Assembly: GCA_030673845.1 (NCBI GenBank)
Contig: JAUTCQ010000001.1
Location: forward strand, 186,001 to 250,000
DNA from: Verrucomicrobiota bacterium JB022
GTDB taxonomy: Bacteria > Verrucomicrobiota > Verrucomicrobiia > Opitutales > Oceanipulchritudinaceae
Reading direction: 5' to 3'
Length of the DNA: 64,000 nt
The notes beneath the pieces are model-generated. The model did no database searches and was not told where the DNA came from. It saw nothing but the letters and a program-made list of their open reading frames with translations. The position numbers were made by a program, and so were the translations under genes. How positions within the stretch are numbered: the stretch's first letter is position 1; each line of letters begins with the position of its first letter. This document shows positions 11,199 through 19,289 of the stretch, piece after piece.

Positions 11199-12128
11199 CG
11201 ATTGTCGCGCTTCTGGATTTTCCTGGCCCTCTTCTGGGCTGCCACGCCAACCTTTGCCCTTGTTCTCTATGGTCTGGACGACCGCGCGACGGCGTCCGAC
11301 CCCGGAAACGGTGTGCCTTACGCCTATGTGGCCCGCCTGACCGATGCCGCCGGCGTTACGACCGAAGCCAGTGCCGTTTATCTCGGCAACCGCTGGGTCT
11401 TGAGCACCCGCCACGCCGGCGCGCCGGCTTACATCCAGTTTGAAGTCGGCGGCCCCGTCTACCCGCGCGATCTGGCGGAGCTGGTGCTGCCCCTCGGCGA
11501 TTCGGATCTGATCCTGACTCGCCTGCGCGTCGATCCCGGCCTGCCGCAGCTCCCTTTGGTCCCCGCCGATGCCCGTAAAGGCATTGGCACTCTCGTCGGT
11601 TGGGGTGAAGGCCGCGGCAGCAGCCACTTGCGCCGCAAAAAGCTCGTGCGCTGGGGGCAGGGCGGCGATACCACGGCCAAGCGCTGGGGCCTCAACGCTT
11701 TCGAGAGCACACTGACCTTTACCGACCAGCACGGTCGCACGACCGAATCCTTCACCATCATTGCGGGCAACAGTGACGCGCCGGAAGGCCTCTCGCCCAA
11801 GAGCTTTTGCGGCGACTACGAGGCGGCGGCCGTCGACAAGGATTCCGGCTCGGCCTTCTTCATGCAGGCAGAGGATGGGCTCTGGTATCTCGCCGGCCTC
11901 ATGCTTGCCGCCGAGCGCCCGGTGACGGGGGAGACCGTGACCCGCTTCGGTCGCGACTGCGGGCAGGACCCCCAGCGCGGCTACTCCAACGTCTATGCCG
12001 ATCTCTCCGCCTACCGCCGCCAGATCCAGGCCGTGATCGACCCGGCGGCTTATGTCATGACGCAAAAAGACCTTCCCGATGAAGGAAAGGTCGTGGCGGT
12101 GGAAAAGTCAGCTGCGCAGGGGGCCTAG
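11193..12128 (+). CDS. Secreted trypsin-like protein, paralogue without PEP-CTERM tail
   Basis: A 311-residue product. The start is placed at ATG 11193 (MARLSRFWIFLALFWAATPT, signal peptide ending near FA). It is alignable with the preceding gene over its whole core: ASDPGNGVPYAYVARLTDAAG, NRWVLSTRHAGAPAYIQFE (His), LGDSDLILTRL (Asp), RRWGLNA/KRWGLNAFES and GDYEAAAVDKDSGSAFF (Ser). It lacks the PEP-CTERM segment and ends in a short polar tail, so it is probably released or periplasmic. The two genes are 74 nt apart on the same strand, which indicates a local duplication. Its stop overlaps the stop of the convergent M42 peptidase gene within CTAG. Confidence 0.82.
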   Translation: MARLSRFWIFLALFWAATPTFALVLYGLDDRATASDPGNGVPYAYVARLTDAAGVTTEASAVYLGNRWVLSTRHAGAPAYIQFEVGGPVYPRDLAELVLPLGDSDLILTRLRVDPGLPQLPLVPADARKGIGTLVGWGEGRGSSHLRRKKLVRWGQGGDTTAKRWGLNAFESTLTFTDQHGRTTESFTIIAGNSDAPEGLSPKSFCGDYEAAAVDKDSGSAFFMQAEDGLWYLAGLMLAAERPVTGETVTRFGRDCGQDPQRGYSNVYADLSAYRRQIQAVIDPAAYVMTQKDLPDEGKVVAVEKSAAQGA

Positions 12129-13192
12129 AAGTCGCCGCGTTCGCCCTGCTTGAGGCTGCGGGCGTAGGCGCAGATCAGCTGGATCACCTTTTCGACGTCT
12201 TCGGTGTCGATCAGCTCGGAGGCGGTGTGCATGTAGCGCAGCGGGATCGAGATGACGGCGCAGGCGCTGCCGCCGGCACCCATTTGCAGTTCGCGACCGT
12301 CGGTCGGGGTGGGGCGGGGATCGGCCTCGATCTGCACCTTGATCTTCTCCTGCTCGGCCACTTCCAGCAGGCGGTCGAAGACGAGCGGGTTGACGTTGGG
12401 GCCGCGCGTGATGATCGGTCCGCCACCCAGCTTGAACTCGCCAAAACGACGGTTGTCGCACTCGGGGTGGTCGGTGGCGTGGCTCACATCCACGGCGATG
12501 CTGTAGTGGGCCTTGTAGCGTTCGGCCACCACGTGGGCCCCGCGCACGCCGATCTCTTCCTGCACGGTGGCGACGGAGACGACCTTGGCGGCGAGGCTGG
12601 CCTTTTCCTGGGCGAGGCGGCGCAGTACTTCCAGCACCACATAGCAGCCCGCCTTGTTATCGCAGGCGCGGCCCGCGATCACGCTGCCGTAGATCGGCTC
12701 GTAGCCGACGCTGTAGACTGCTACGTCGCCGATGCGCACGCGCTTGAGGGCCTCTTCGCGGTTCTTGGCCCCGATGTCGATCCACAGGTTGTGCTGCTCG
12801 GGCACCTTCTTGCGCTCTTCCTGCGTCAGCAGGTGGATGGCTCGGCGCCCAGTCACGCCCGGCACGACGCCGTTCTTCGTGAGGATGGAGACGCGGCGGC
12901 CAGAGATGGTGTTCACGTCGATACCGCCAACGTTGTCGAAATAGAGGAAGCCGTCCTTGTCCACATAAGTGATCATCAGCGCCAGCTCGTCCATGTGGCC
13001 GGCGAGGAGCAGAGTCGGGTCGTTCTCCGGGTTGATGATGGCGATGCGGTTGCCGAGGGCGTCGCGCTCATACACATCGGCCGCGTCTTTCACGTATCGG
13101 TCGACGACCGCCTGGGCTTCGAATTCCGCTCCCGACGGGGAACGGGCAGTTAACAAATCGATGAGGAATTGGGGGGCCTGCTTGTCGGACAT
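12125..13192 (-). CDS. M42-family metalloaminopeptidase (FrvX/TET-like)
   Basis: Cytosolic dinuclear-metal aminopeptidase, typically a large oligomeric shell that trims peptides. The product has 355 residues. The M42 metal ligands and catalytic residues are visible: His and Asp of LLAGHMDELA, Asp of GRACDNKAG, Glu-Glu of TVQEEIGVRGA, Asp of IAVDVSHATD and the final His of LRYMHTASE. The start at 13192 (MSDKQAPQFLIDLL) is preferred over the longer TTG-initiated frame. It is convergent with the trypsin-like gene and divergent from hisA. The family has been annotated variously as cellulase, glutamyl aminopeptidase or FrvX; the exact substrate is not predictable. Confidence 0.92.
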   Translation of the reverse strand: MSDKQAPQFLIDLLTARSPSGAEFEAQAVVDRYVKDAADVYERDALGNRIAIINPENDPTLLLAGHMDELALMITYVDKDGFLYFDNVGGIDVNTISGRRVSILTKNGVVPGVTGRRAIHLLTQEERKKVPEQHNLWIDIGAKNREEALKRVRIGDVAVYSVGYEPIYGSVIAGRACDNKAGCYVVLEVLRRLAQEKASLAAKVVSVATVQEEIGVRGAHVVAERYKAHYSIAVDVSHATDHPECDNRRFGEFKLGGGPIITRGPNVNPLVFDRLLEVAEQEKIKVQIEADPRPTPTDGRELQMGAGGSACAVISIPLRYMHTASELIDTEDVEKVIQLICAYARSLKQGERGDF

Positions 13193-13245
13193 GTTGTAAC
13201 AAAAGACTAGCCTTTGCCGCAAAAGTCAAAGACCATCCAGCCTCC

Positions 13246-13962
13246 ATGGAGCTATATCCGGCAATTGATTTGATGGGCGGCGAAGTCGTGCGCCTGACCC
13301 AAGGTAAGGCCGACCAGAAGACCGTCTACTACCGCGATCCGCTGGAGCCGGCGCGGCAGTGGCAGCAGGCGGGCACCCGCTGGCTGCACGTGGTGGACCT
13401 CGACGGCGCATTCACTGGCACTCCCGGCAATCTCGACGCGATCGAGCGCATCCTTGGCCTCGGCCTGAAGGTGGAGCTGGGTGGCGGCCTCCGCGATAGC
13501 GCCACCGTGCAGCGCGTGCTCGATCTGGGCGTACAGCGCGTAATCATCGGTACCAAGGCCGCGCAGGACGAAGGCTTTATCGCCGAGTTGGTCGAGACCT
13601 TTGGCGGCGACCGTATCGCGGTGGGCATCGACGCCCGCGACGGCAAGGTGGCGATCAAGGGCTGGGTCGACGTGACCGAAGTCGACGCCCTCGAAATGGG
13701 CCGCCGGATGGGCGAGATTGGCGTCGGCACGCTGATCTACACCGATATTTCGCGCGACGGCATGATGACGGGCCCGAATTTTGCCGCGCAGGAAGCAATG
13801 CTGCAGACCACCAAGTGCCGCGTGATCGCCTCGGGCGGCGTTTCCCAGCCTTCCGACATCCCGCACTTCCGCGAGATCGACCAGCGCTACGACAACCTCG
13901 AAGGCGTCATCATCGGCAAGGCGCTCTACGAGGGCACCGTGCGCCTCGAAGACGTGATCTAG
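13246..13962 (+). CDS. hisA: ProFAR isomerase HisA
   Basis: 1-(5-phosphoribosyl)-5-[(5-phosphoribosylamino)methylideneamino]imidazole-4-carboxamide isomerase, the fourth step of histidine synthesis, a (beta/alpha)8 barrel. It has 238 residues. The catalytic aspartates are in PAIDLMGGEVVRL (near residue 8) and YTDISRDGMMTGPN. The phosphate-binding loops GGGLRDSATVQRVLDLG and IASGGVSQPSDI are intact. No other his gene is adjacent, so the pathway genes are scattered. The start is ATG 13246 without a Shine-Dalgarno sequence. The stop TAG shares the tetranucleotide CTAG with the stop of the convergent kinase gene. Confidence 0.95.
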   Translation: MELYPAIDLMGGEVVRLTQGKADQKTVYYRDPLEPARQWQQAGTRWLHVVDLDGAFTGTPGNLDAIERILGLGLKVELGGGLRDSATVQRVLDLGVQRVIIGTKAAQDEGFIAELVETFGGDRIAVGIDARDGKVAIKGWVDVTEVDALEMGRRMGEIGVGTLIYTDISRDGMMTGPNFAAQEAMLQTTKCRVIASGGVSQPSDIPHFREIDQRYDNLEGVIIGKALYEGTVRLEDVI

Positions 13963-15080
13963 CGTTTCCCGTTGGCCGTCTCCGCTGCCTGGGGTGGCGG
14001 CACGAGCAAAGTCACACAGGTTCCCTTCCCCGGCTCGCTTTCGATCTGAAAGCGAGCGTCGTAAATCTGCGCGATCAGCTTCACGATCGGCCAACCGAGC
14101 CCCACGCCTTCCTGCATATAGTGCTGGCGGTCGATCTGCTGCAGCACGGGCATGTCTTGCAGCTTCTGCGGAGCAAAGCCGCGGCCCTGGTCGGTAATGC
14201 TGAACAGCCCGGCCACAAACTCGGATTCCTGCGCGCACTCGACCACCACCGGCTGCCCGGGCTGCGAAAACTTGAACGCATTGTCCACCAGTTCCTCGAT
14301 CATCTTGATCAGGTGCACGGGGCTGATGCCTAAGGCGATGTCGGCCAGGCTCAACTGCAGGTCGCCAGCACGGCGGTAACGCTCGGCGAGGGTCTGCAAA
14401 CGGTGCTCCAGCTGGTGGCTCCAGTCCTCGGAGGTCTCTTGTTGCCGCAAGAGCTGATGCTCGGTCTTGGACTTTGTGACCAGCTCCGAATACAGGATAA
14501 AGTTGGAGTTGAGGTGGTGCAGGCGATGCCCGGCCTGCTGGATACTCTGCACGGCCTCCTGCAGCAGCTCCATGTCGGGCATCTGGCCTTCGGCGAGCAT
14601 GTCGTTGAGCAGCGAGCTGTAGCCGAGAATCGCGTTGAGCGGCGTATTGAACTCGTGGGAGACGACCTGCGTCACGTGCCGGCGCAATTGCTCGACCTGC
14701 AGGTTGTAGGTCGAGTGCCGCTTGAGGCGGGCATTGATCGCCTGCATCAGCTTCTCGAAGCGGACGGGCTTCACTAGGTAGTCGTCGGCCCCGTGCTCCA
14801 TCACCTTGCGGTAGAGTTCGGGGTCTTCCTCGCCGGTGAGGAAGATGAAGGGGATCGCTGCGGTGGGCTCATGCTGGCGCAGGTTGAGCAAGACCGCTTC
14901 GCCGTTCATGCGCGGCATCTTCCAGTCCGACACGATCAGGTCGGGCAGGGTCTCGCGGGCCAGTTCAGTACCTAGCTCGCCGTTTTCCGCCACCAGCACT
15001 TCGTGGCCGGTCAGCGCCAGCATCTCCTGCAGCGTCTGACGCATCAAGGAGTCATCTTCAATGACGAGAAGGCGGGCCAT
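13959..15080 (-). CDS. Response-regulator receiver domain fused to histidine kinase
   Basis: A 373-residue cytosolic signalling protein with receiver domain first and kinase second. The receiver (residues 1-120) has VIEDD, the phospho-acceptor in LIVSDWKMPRM, and the Lys of YLVKPV. The HisKA-type dimerisation helix carries the phospho-His in VVSHEFNTPLNAIL (~145). The ATPase domain follows with the N box MIEELVDNAFKFS, the G1 box DQGRGFAP and GLGWPIVKLI. There is no transmembrane or sensory domain, so input must come by phosphorylation of the receiver from another kinase. It lies 68 nt downstream of the disulfide oxidoreductase gene on the same strand; a functional link is not evident. Confidence 0.9.
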   Translation of the reverse strand: MARLLVIEDDSLMRQTLQEMLALTGHEVLVAENGELGTELARETLPDLIVSDWKMPRMNGEAVLLNLRQHEPTAAIPFIFLTGEEDPELYRKVMEHGADDYLVKPVRFEKLMQAINARLKRHSTYNLQVEQLRRHVTQVVSHEFNTPLNAILGYSSLLNDMLAEGQMPDMELLQEAVQSIQQAGHRLHHLNSNFILYSELVTKSKTEHQLLRQQETSEDWSHQLEHRLQTLAERYRRAGDLQLSLADIALGISPVHLIKMIEELVDNAFKFSQPGQPVVVECAQESEFVAGLFSITDQGRGFAPQKLQDMPVLQQIDRQHYMQEGVGLGWPIVKLIAQIYDARFQIESEPGKGTCVTLLVPPPQAAETANGKR

Positions 15081-15148
15081 GTTTTAGGAGACAGAGGAGA
15101 TCAGCTGGCGAAGTTACTCCAGCAAAGATAGCCGCAGCCTGAGCTAGA

Positions 15149-16534
15149 TCAACCGCACTGATCAAGAACTTCTTCCAACGGATACGTCCAAATTTCGGAA
15201 AGGGTAGGGTGATACCATTGCACCTGCAGCAGCTGTGCGGCGGTCGCGCCGAGGGTAACGGCCACTGCCATGGAGTGAATCAATTCCCCGGCGTCCTTGC
15301 CCACACATTCTGCCCCGATCAGGCGTCCGCTGGGGCGCTCGGCCCAGACGCGCACGTAACCATGGTCGGCATGCATCAGGATCGACTTGCCGTGGTCGTT
15401 GAAGGGGTAGGTAGACTCGACGAGGTCGAGGCCCTCGCACTCCGGCTCGTAGGGCAAGGGCCCGACGCTGGCCACTTGGGGATCGGTGAAGGTGACGCTG
15501 GTGCGGTGGCGGTAGTCCAGCGGCTGGGTGGCGACGCCGATGGCGTGTTTGGCCGCGATCTCGCCCTGCAGCACCGCGAGGTGCACGATCTCGAAGGGCC
15601 CGGTGACGTCGCCCGCTGCATAGATGCATTCGTTGGACGTCTGGAAATAGTCGTTTACGTCGATGTGCTTCGACGGCTTCAGCTTCACGCCGGCGGCTTC
15701 GAGGTTGAGCCCGTCGATGGCCGGGCGGCGACCCAAGGCGTTGACCAGTCGCTCGGAGGTGATGCGCTTCTGTTTGCCCTCGTGGTCGAAGCAGACCGTG
15801 TAGCCGTCTTTGCCCGTGCTGACTTCGGTGCAATGGGTGTCGGTATAGAGGTCGATGCCTTCTTCGCGGAACACTTTCATGATCTCGCGAGCGGCCTCCT
15901 CGGTGTGGTCCTTGAGGATCAAGTGGCTGCGCTGGATCATCGTCACCTTGCAGCCGATGCGGTGGAGATATTGCGCCAGCTCGCAGGCGATCACGCCGCC
16001 GCCGAGCACGGTGACGGACTGGGGCAGAAAATCGAGTTCCAGCACCTCGTCGCTCGTCCAGGCGTCGGCCTCCTTCAGCCCCGGGATGGGCGGCACGTTG
16101 TTGACCGAGCCGGTGGCGATCATGAAGTGGCGTCCCTGGATCTCTTCGCCGCTCTTTTTCAGCTTCACGGTATTCGGGCCGGTGAAGCTGGCGCGGTCGC
16201 GGATGAGGGTGTATTTATCGCTCTGTAGCTGGCCCTTGCGGTAGCTCTGGAACTCGTCGACCATCGTGCGCTTGCGCTTGAGCATCGCCTTCATGTCAAC
16301 CGCGGCCTCGGGGATCTTGAGCGCAAACTTGTCGGCCTGCTTGGCCAGGTGGAGCACTTCGGCCGAGTAGATGAGGGTCTTGGAAGGCATGCAGCCGCGC
16401 AGGATGCAGAGGCCGCCCAGCTCTTCGGCGTCGTCGATGATCGCGACGCGCTCGTATTTTTCGCGGGCGGTGCGGGCCGCCGCGTAACCGGCGCTGCCGC
16501 CGCCGATCACCACATAGTCAAACTCTCGTGCCAT
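15149..16534 (-). CDS. Pyridine nucleotide-disulfide oxidoreductase (lipoamide dehydrogenase/mercuric reductase-like)
   Basis: A 461-residue class I flavoprotein disulfide reductase. The FAD motif is VVIGGGSAGYAAA near the N-terminus. The redox-active disulfide is GGLCILRGCMPSK (Cys-X4-Cys). The NAD(P)-binding motif is VTVLGGGVIACELA, and the second FAD segment YAAGDVTG. The C-terminal catalytic dyad is YHPTLSE (His...Glu). The sequence places it in the lipoamide dehydrogenase/glutathione reductase/mercuric reductase superfamily. It lacks an N-terminal heavy-metal domain and a C-terminal Cys pair, which argues against true MerA. No 2-oxoacid dehydrogenase genes are nearby, so the physiological substrate is open. 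Confidence 0.88.
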   Translation of the reverse strand: MAREFDYVVIGGGSAGYAAARTAREKYERVAIIDDAEELGGLCILRGCMPSKTLIYSAEVLHLAKQADKFALKIPEAAVDMKAMLKRKRTMVDEFQSYRKGQLQSDKYTLIRDRASFTGPNTVKLKKSGEEIQGRHFMIATGSVNNVPPIPGLKEADAWTSDEVLELDFLPQSVTVLGGGVIACELAQYLHRIGCKVTMIQRSHLILKDHTEEAAREIMKVFREEGIDLYTDTHCTEVSTGKDGYTVCFDHEGKQKRITSERLVNALGRRPAIDGLNLEAAGVKLKPSKHIDVNDYFQTSNECIYAAGDVTGPFEIVHLAVLQGEIAAKHAIGVATQPLDYRHRTSVTFTDPQVASVGPLPYEPECEGLDLVESTYPFNDHGKSILMHADHGYVRVWAERPSGRLIGAECVGKDAGELIHSMAVAVTLGATAAQLLQVQWYHPTLSEIWTYPLEEVLDQCG

Positions 16535-16578
16535 GGGTTGATCCTAAGGCGGCGGCAGCCTTTGGCAATGGCGCGCAC

Positions 16579-16614
16579 AAAAAAGCCGCACCCGAATGGC
16601 GTCCGGGTGCGGCT
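16579..16614 (-). terminator. Intrinsic terminator of the TonB-receptor gene
   Basis: The stem AGCCGCACCCG (16584-16594) pairs with CGGGTGCGGCT (16604-16614); on the minus strand it is followed by a run of T (A tract at 16579-16584). It lies 20 nt beyond the receptor stop. Confidence 0.88.
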
Positions 16615-16633
16615 GAAAAGGTTGTGAGTGGCG

Positions 16634-18784
16634 TTAGAACGAGGCGCGGAAGCCGACTTGCAGGTTACGGCCCGGGTAAGGCGCGTAGTCCTTCAGTTGG
16701 CTGGTGTGCATGCGGATCTCCTCGTCCAGCACGTTGTCGAGGCGGGCAAAGATCGTCACTTCGCTGCTGCCCACCGCAATGTCGTAGGCCAGGTGCAGGC
16801 GCACGAGGTCGTAGCCGTCGCTGGTCGACTCAAAGGCCGCAGCGTCGTCCTGATCTAGGGCGTGGATCCAGTTTGCGCCGGCGTGCCACTGGTTCCAGGC
16901 CTGCTCGATGCCAAAGAGCAGACGCACGGGCGGGGTCAAGGGCAGGTCGCCGTCGCTGTCGAGGTCGAAGGCGCGCACCCAGTCCAGTCCAGCCGTCAGC
17001 TCGGTGTGGTTCTCGCCCTGCTGCCACACGCGCCAGCCCGCCGTGGCTTCGCCGCCGTAGACTTCGGCCTCGACACCTTGGTAGGCAAACACTGGCAATT
17101 CGTCGACCTCCGCGCCGGTCGGCAGCTCCGCCAGGAAGGTGTCGTAACGCTGGTAATAGAGGTTCAGCTTCACGTCCCAGGCTTCCTGTTGGTAGCGCAC
17201 ACCCCATTCGACCGCGTGGCCTTCTTCGCGGTCCAGCCCCGCATCGCCCACCAGATATTGGCGAGTGGCAAGGTGGGGGCCGTCAGCATACAGCTCCGTG
17301 CGGTTGGGGCTGCGCTGGAGATACGCATATTGGAGGGAGGTGCTCCAGGCCTCGCTCAGGCGATAGGTGGCGGCGAGGCTGGCGTTCCAGTTGTCGTCGT
17401 CATAGTCGGGCGCATCGCCCTCGGGGTCGATCGAGACGTGCTCGTAGCGCAGGCCGCCAGTGAGCGTCCACGCGTCGAATTGCAGGCTTTCGATCAAAAA
17501 CAGGCCGTGGCGCGTTTCATCGGTCGAAGGCGTGAAAGCCTCCTCGCCGCTCAGGCGGTAATCGTCGAACTGGCCGTGGTAGCCCAGCTCACCCTGCCAC
17601 GGGCCATACGGTTGGCTGAGGCCTGAGACACGCAGCTCCCAGCCCTCGCGGTCGAAGCGGGTCGCCACTTCGTCGCCTTCGATTTCCTCGTGGCGGTAGT
17701 CACCATAAGCGGCGGAAGCCTTCAGGCGCTGGAGGAAGGGCAGGGGCTCTTCGATTTCGAGACCGGCGGAGGCACGCCACTGGTTCAGCTCGATGCGGAC
17801 GTCGTGCTCCTCGTGCTCGTGTGCTTCCTCGTCCTCATGATCGTGATCGTGATCGTGATCGTGATCGTGATCGTGCTCCTCTTCATGGTGGTGGGCATGG
17901 CCAGGCACACCGTAATCCTGCTCGTAGCCGCTCAGCTTCAGCTCCAGCCGGGTAGAGGGCGCGAGCTGGAAGACCCCGCTCAACGCGGCATCCTGACGCT
18001 CCTGCCAGGTGTTGGGCACGTAGCCGTGGACGGATTCGACCTCGTCTTCATGCTCGTGCTCGTGGTCGTGGTCCTCCTCATGATCGTGCTCATCCTCTTC
18101 GTGATCATGGTCGTGCTCGTGTTCATCGTGGGCGGCGGCAGACTCGGCCGCGCCGGGGATGTCGTAGTCGCGGCTGTCTTGCCAGCCGTAGGTGAAGCGC
18201 AGGGCCGCACGCTCGCCCAGTGGCGTCAGCGCCTCCAGCTCGGCCAGCTTGCCATCATCGACCACGCTGTATTGGCCGCCGACGCGCAGCGACGGGGTGA
18301 GCACCGAAAGGTCTTCGGGCCAGGGGTTGAGGACGTTGACCACGCCGCCGACTGCTGCGCTGCCGTAGCGCAAGGCCGCCGGCCCGCGCAGGATTTCGAT
18401 CCGGTCGGCTGCGAGAGCGTCGAGCGGCACCGCGTGGTCGGGGCTGGAGGCGGAGAGGTCCATCACGTCCTGCCCGTCTTCGAGCACGCGGACGCGTTCG
18501 CCGCTGAAGGCGCGAATGATCGGGCGGCTGGCCCCGGCGCCGTAAAACGACGAATGCACGCCGGGCAGGTGCCCCAGCGCGTTGCCCAGCTGGCTCTGGC
18601 CGGCCTGGCTGTAGGCGTCGGGGTCGAGCACATCGACCGGTTGTGCGGTGGCGTCGGAGGCGAGCCAGTAGGCCGTGCCGGTAACGGGCTGCGGCGGCAG
18701 GTTGTAGACCGGCTCGTCGGCCAGCAGGATGGATGCTACGCTCGTAAACGTAAGAGCGAAGGCGGAAAATTTACGTAAAGACAT
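16634..18784 (-). CDS. TonB-dependent outer-membrane receptor with His-rich loops, probable metal (zinc) uptake
   Basis: A 716-residue outer-membrane transporter. The signal peptide is MSLRKFSAFALTFTSVASI. The plug domain spans ~45-160 (LGNALGHLPGVHSSFYGAGA, RVLEDGQDVMDLSASSPDHAVP, EILRGPAALRYGSAAVGGVVNVL) and the 22-strand barrel ends in the aromatic residue RASF, as expected for BAM recognition. Two extracellular-loop-like inserts are dominated by His, Asp and Glu: roughly residues 215-250 (HEHDHDHEEDEHDH) and 300-335. His-rich loops resemble zinc receptors such as ZnuD of Neisseria, so zinc or another divalent metal is the likely cargo (inference). The second insert is encoded by a GATCGT tandem tract. 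The gene is preceded by a small Cys/His-rich secreted protein gene, likely co-transcribed. Confidence 0.88.
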   Translation of the reverse strand: MSLRKFSAFALTFTSVASILLADEPVYNLPPQPVTGTAYWLASDATAQPVDVLDPDAYSQAGQSQLGNALGHLPGVHSSFYGAGASRPIIRAFSGERVRVLEDGQDVMDLSASSPDHAVPLDALAADRIEILRGPAALRYGSAAVGGVVNVLNPWPEDLSVLTPSLRVGGQYSVVDDGKLAELEALTPLGERAALRFTYGWQDSRDYDIPGAAESAAAHDEHEHDHDHEEDEHDHEEDHDHEHEHEDEVESVHGYVPNTWQERQDAALSGVFQLAPSTRLELKLSGYEQDYGVPGHAHHHEEEHDHDHDHDHDHDHEDEEAHEHEEHDVRIELNQWRASAGLEIEEPLPFLQRLKASAAYGDYRHEEIEGDEVATRFDREGWELRVSGLSQPYGPWQGELGYHGQFDDYRLSGEEAFTPSTDETRHGLFLIESLQFDAWTLTGGLRYEHVSIDPEGDAPDYDDDNWNASLAATYRLSEAWSTSLQYAYLQRSPNRTELYADGPHLATRQYLVGDAGLDREEGHAVEWGVRYQQEAWDVKLNLYYQRYDTFLAELPTGAEVDELPVFAYQGVEAEVYGGEATAGWRVWQQGENHTELTAGLDWVRAFDLDSDGDLPLTPPVRLLFGIEQAWNQWHAGANWIHALDQDDAAAFESTSDGYDLVRLHLAYDIAVGSSEVTIFARLDNVLDEEIRMHTSQLKDYAPYPGRNLQVGFRASF
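17839..17874. repeat. Six tandem GATCGT hexamers inside the receptor gene
   Basis: Six perfect head-to-tail copies of GATCGT, encoding alternating Asp-His on the minus strand. Being a multiple of three, gain or loss of units would keep the frame and change only the length of the His-Asp loop. Confidence 0.9.
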
Positions 18785-18850
18785 GGAAACGGTTCAATTT
18801 GAGCAGGGACAAACGGAAACACGCACCTCGAAACGAGACGCGGCAACGGA

Positions 18851-19195
18851 TTACTGGACTGCTGCCTGAACCGGGGGAGCGCGGGAGTTGGGGCGGTCGC
18901 GCCAGAGCAGAGGGGCCGCCTGGGCGTGGAACGTCTGCCAACGCAGCACCGTAAAACCAGGTGCGGGCACGGGCGGCGGCACGTCGGCCAGATCGAATTG
19001 ACCATGCGCGAGGATACACGCCGCGCAGACGACGCCCGGAGGGTGCCCACCGTCTGGCTTGTCTCCACAATCGTGGTGGGCCAGGTGGTTGTGCAGGGCC
19101 GGGCTGAAGGCCGCGAGGTTGAGCACCGACCACACGAGCAGGCAAAGCCCCGCAAACAAGGGGCGGAACCTGGACTGGGTGAAGTGCATCAACAT
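18851..19195 (-). CDS. Small secreted or membrane-anchored His/Cys-rich protein upstream of the receptor
   Basis: A 114-residue protein of unknown function. It has an N-terminal hydrophobic segment (PLFAGLCLLVWSVLNLAAF, residues ~12-30) that could be a signal peptide or anchor. After it comes a metal-ligand-rich stretch with HNHLAHHDCG and VCAACILAHGQ. The C-terminal part is Pro/Ala-rich. ATG 19195 is used; ATG 19189 is in frame and also possible. It ends 66 nt before the TonB-receptor start on the same strand. Position and ligand content suggest a periplasmic metal-binding partner or a sensor of the receptor; this is inference. Confidence 0.7.
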   Translation of the reverse strand: MLMHFTQSRFRPLFAGLCLLVWSVLNLAAFSPALHNHLAHHDCGDKPDGGHPPGVVCAACILAHGQFDLADVPPPVPAPGFTVLRWQTFHAQAAPLLWRDRPNSRAPPVQAAVQ

Positions 19196-19237
19196 CTGCT
19201 CACCAACAGCATACCCGATGCGTCAAGACCATCGTTT

Positions 19238-19243
19238 TATAAT
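19238..19243 (+). promoter_or_regulatory. Candidate -10 element for serA
   Basis: A consensus TATAAT lies 46 nt upstream of the serA start in the short divergent gap. No convincing -35 hexamer stands at 16-18 nt, so this is a weak prediction. Confidence 0.3.
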
Positions 19244-19289
19244 CTATTGCCAAAACCGGATTCACTGATCTACGCTGCGAGCTTCTGCC

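Noticed and set aside
15149-16534. Naming the oxidoreductase as mercuric reductase
   Set aside because: No N-terminal metal-binding domain, no C-terminal vicinal cysteines and no mer genes nearby; only the superfamily call is supported.
17839-17874. Tandem GATCGT units considered as a CRISPR-like array
   Set aside because: The units are 6 bp with no spacers and are translated as His-Asp in a receptor.
16862-18778. Long open frames opposite the TonB receptor, with Val/Ile/Leu-rich runs that look like membrane helices
   Set aside because: The hydrophobic runs are the complement of the His-Asp-Glu codons (GATCGT tract), so they are a composition artefact.
19196-19289. A Zur box in front of the His-rich protein/receptor operon
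   Set aside because: I found no convincing dyad of the Zur type in this 94-nt gap; only a TATAAT for the opposite gene.
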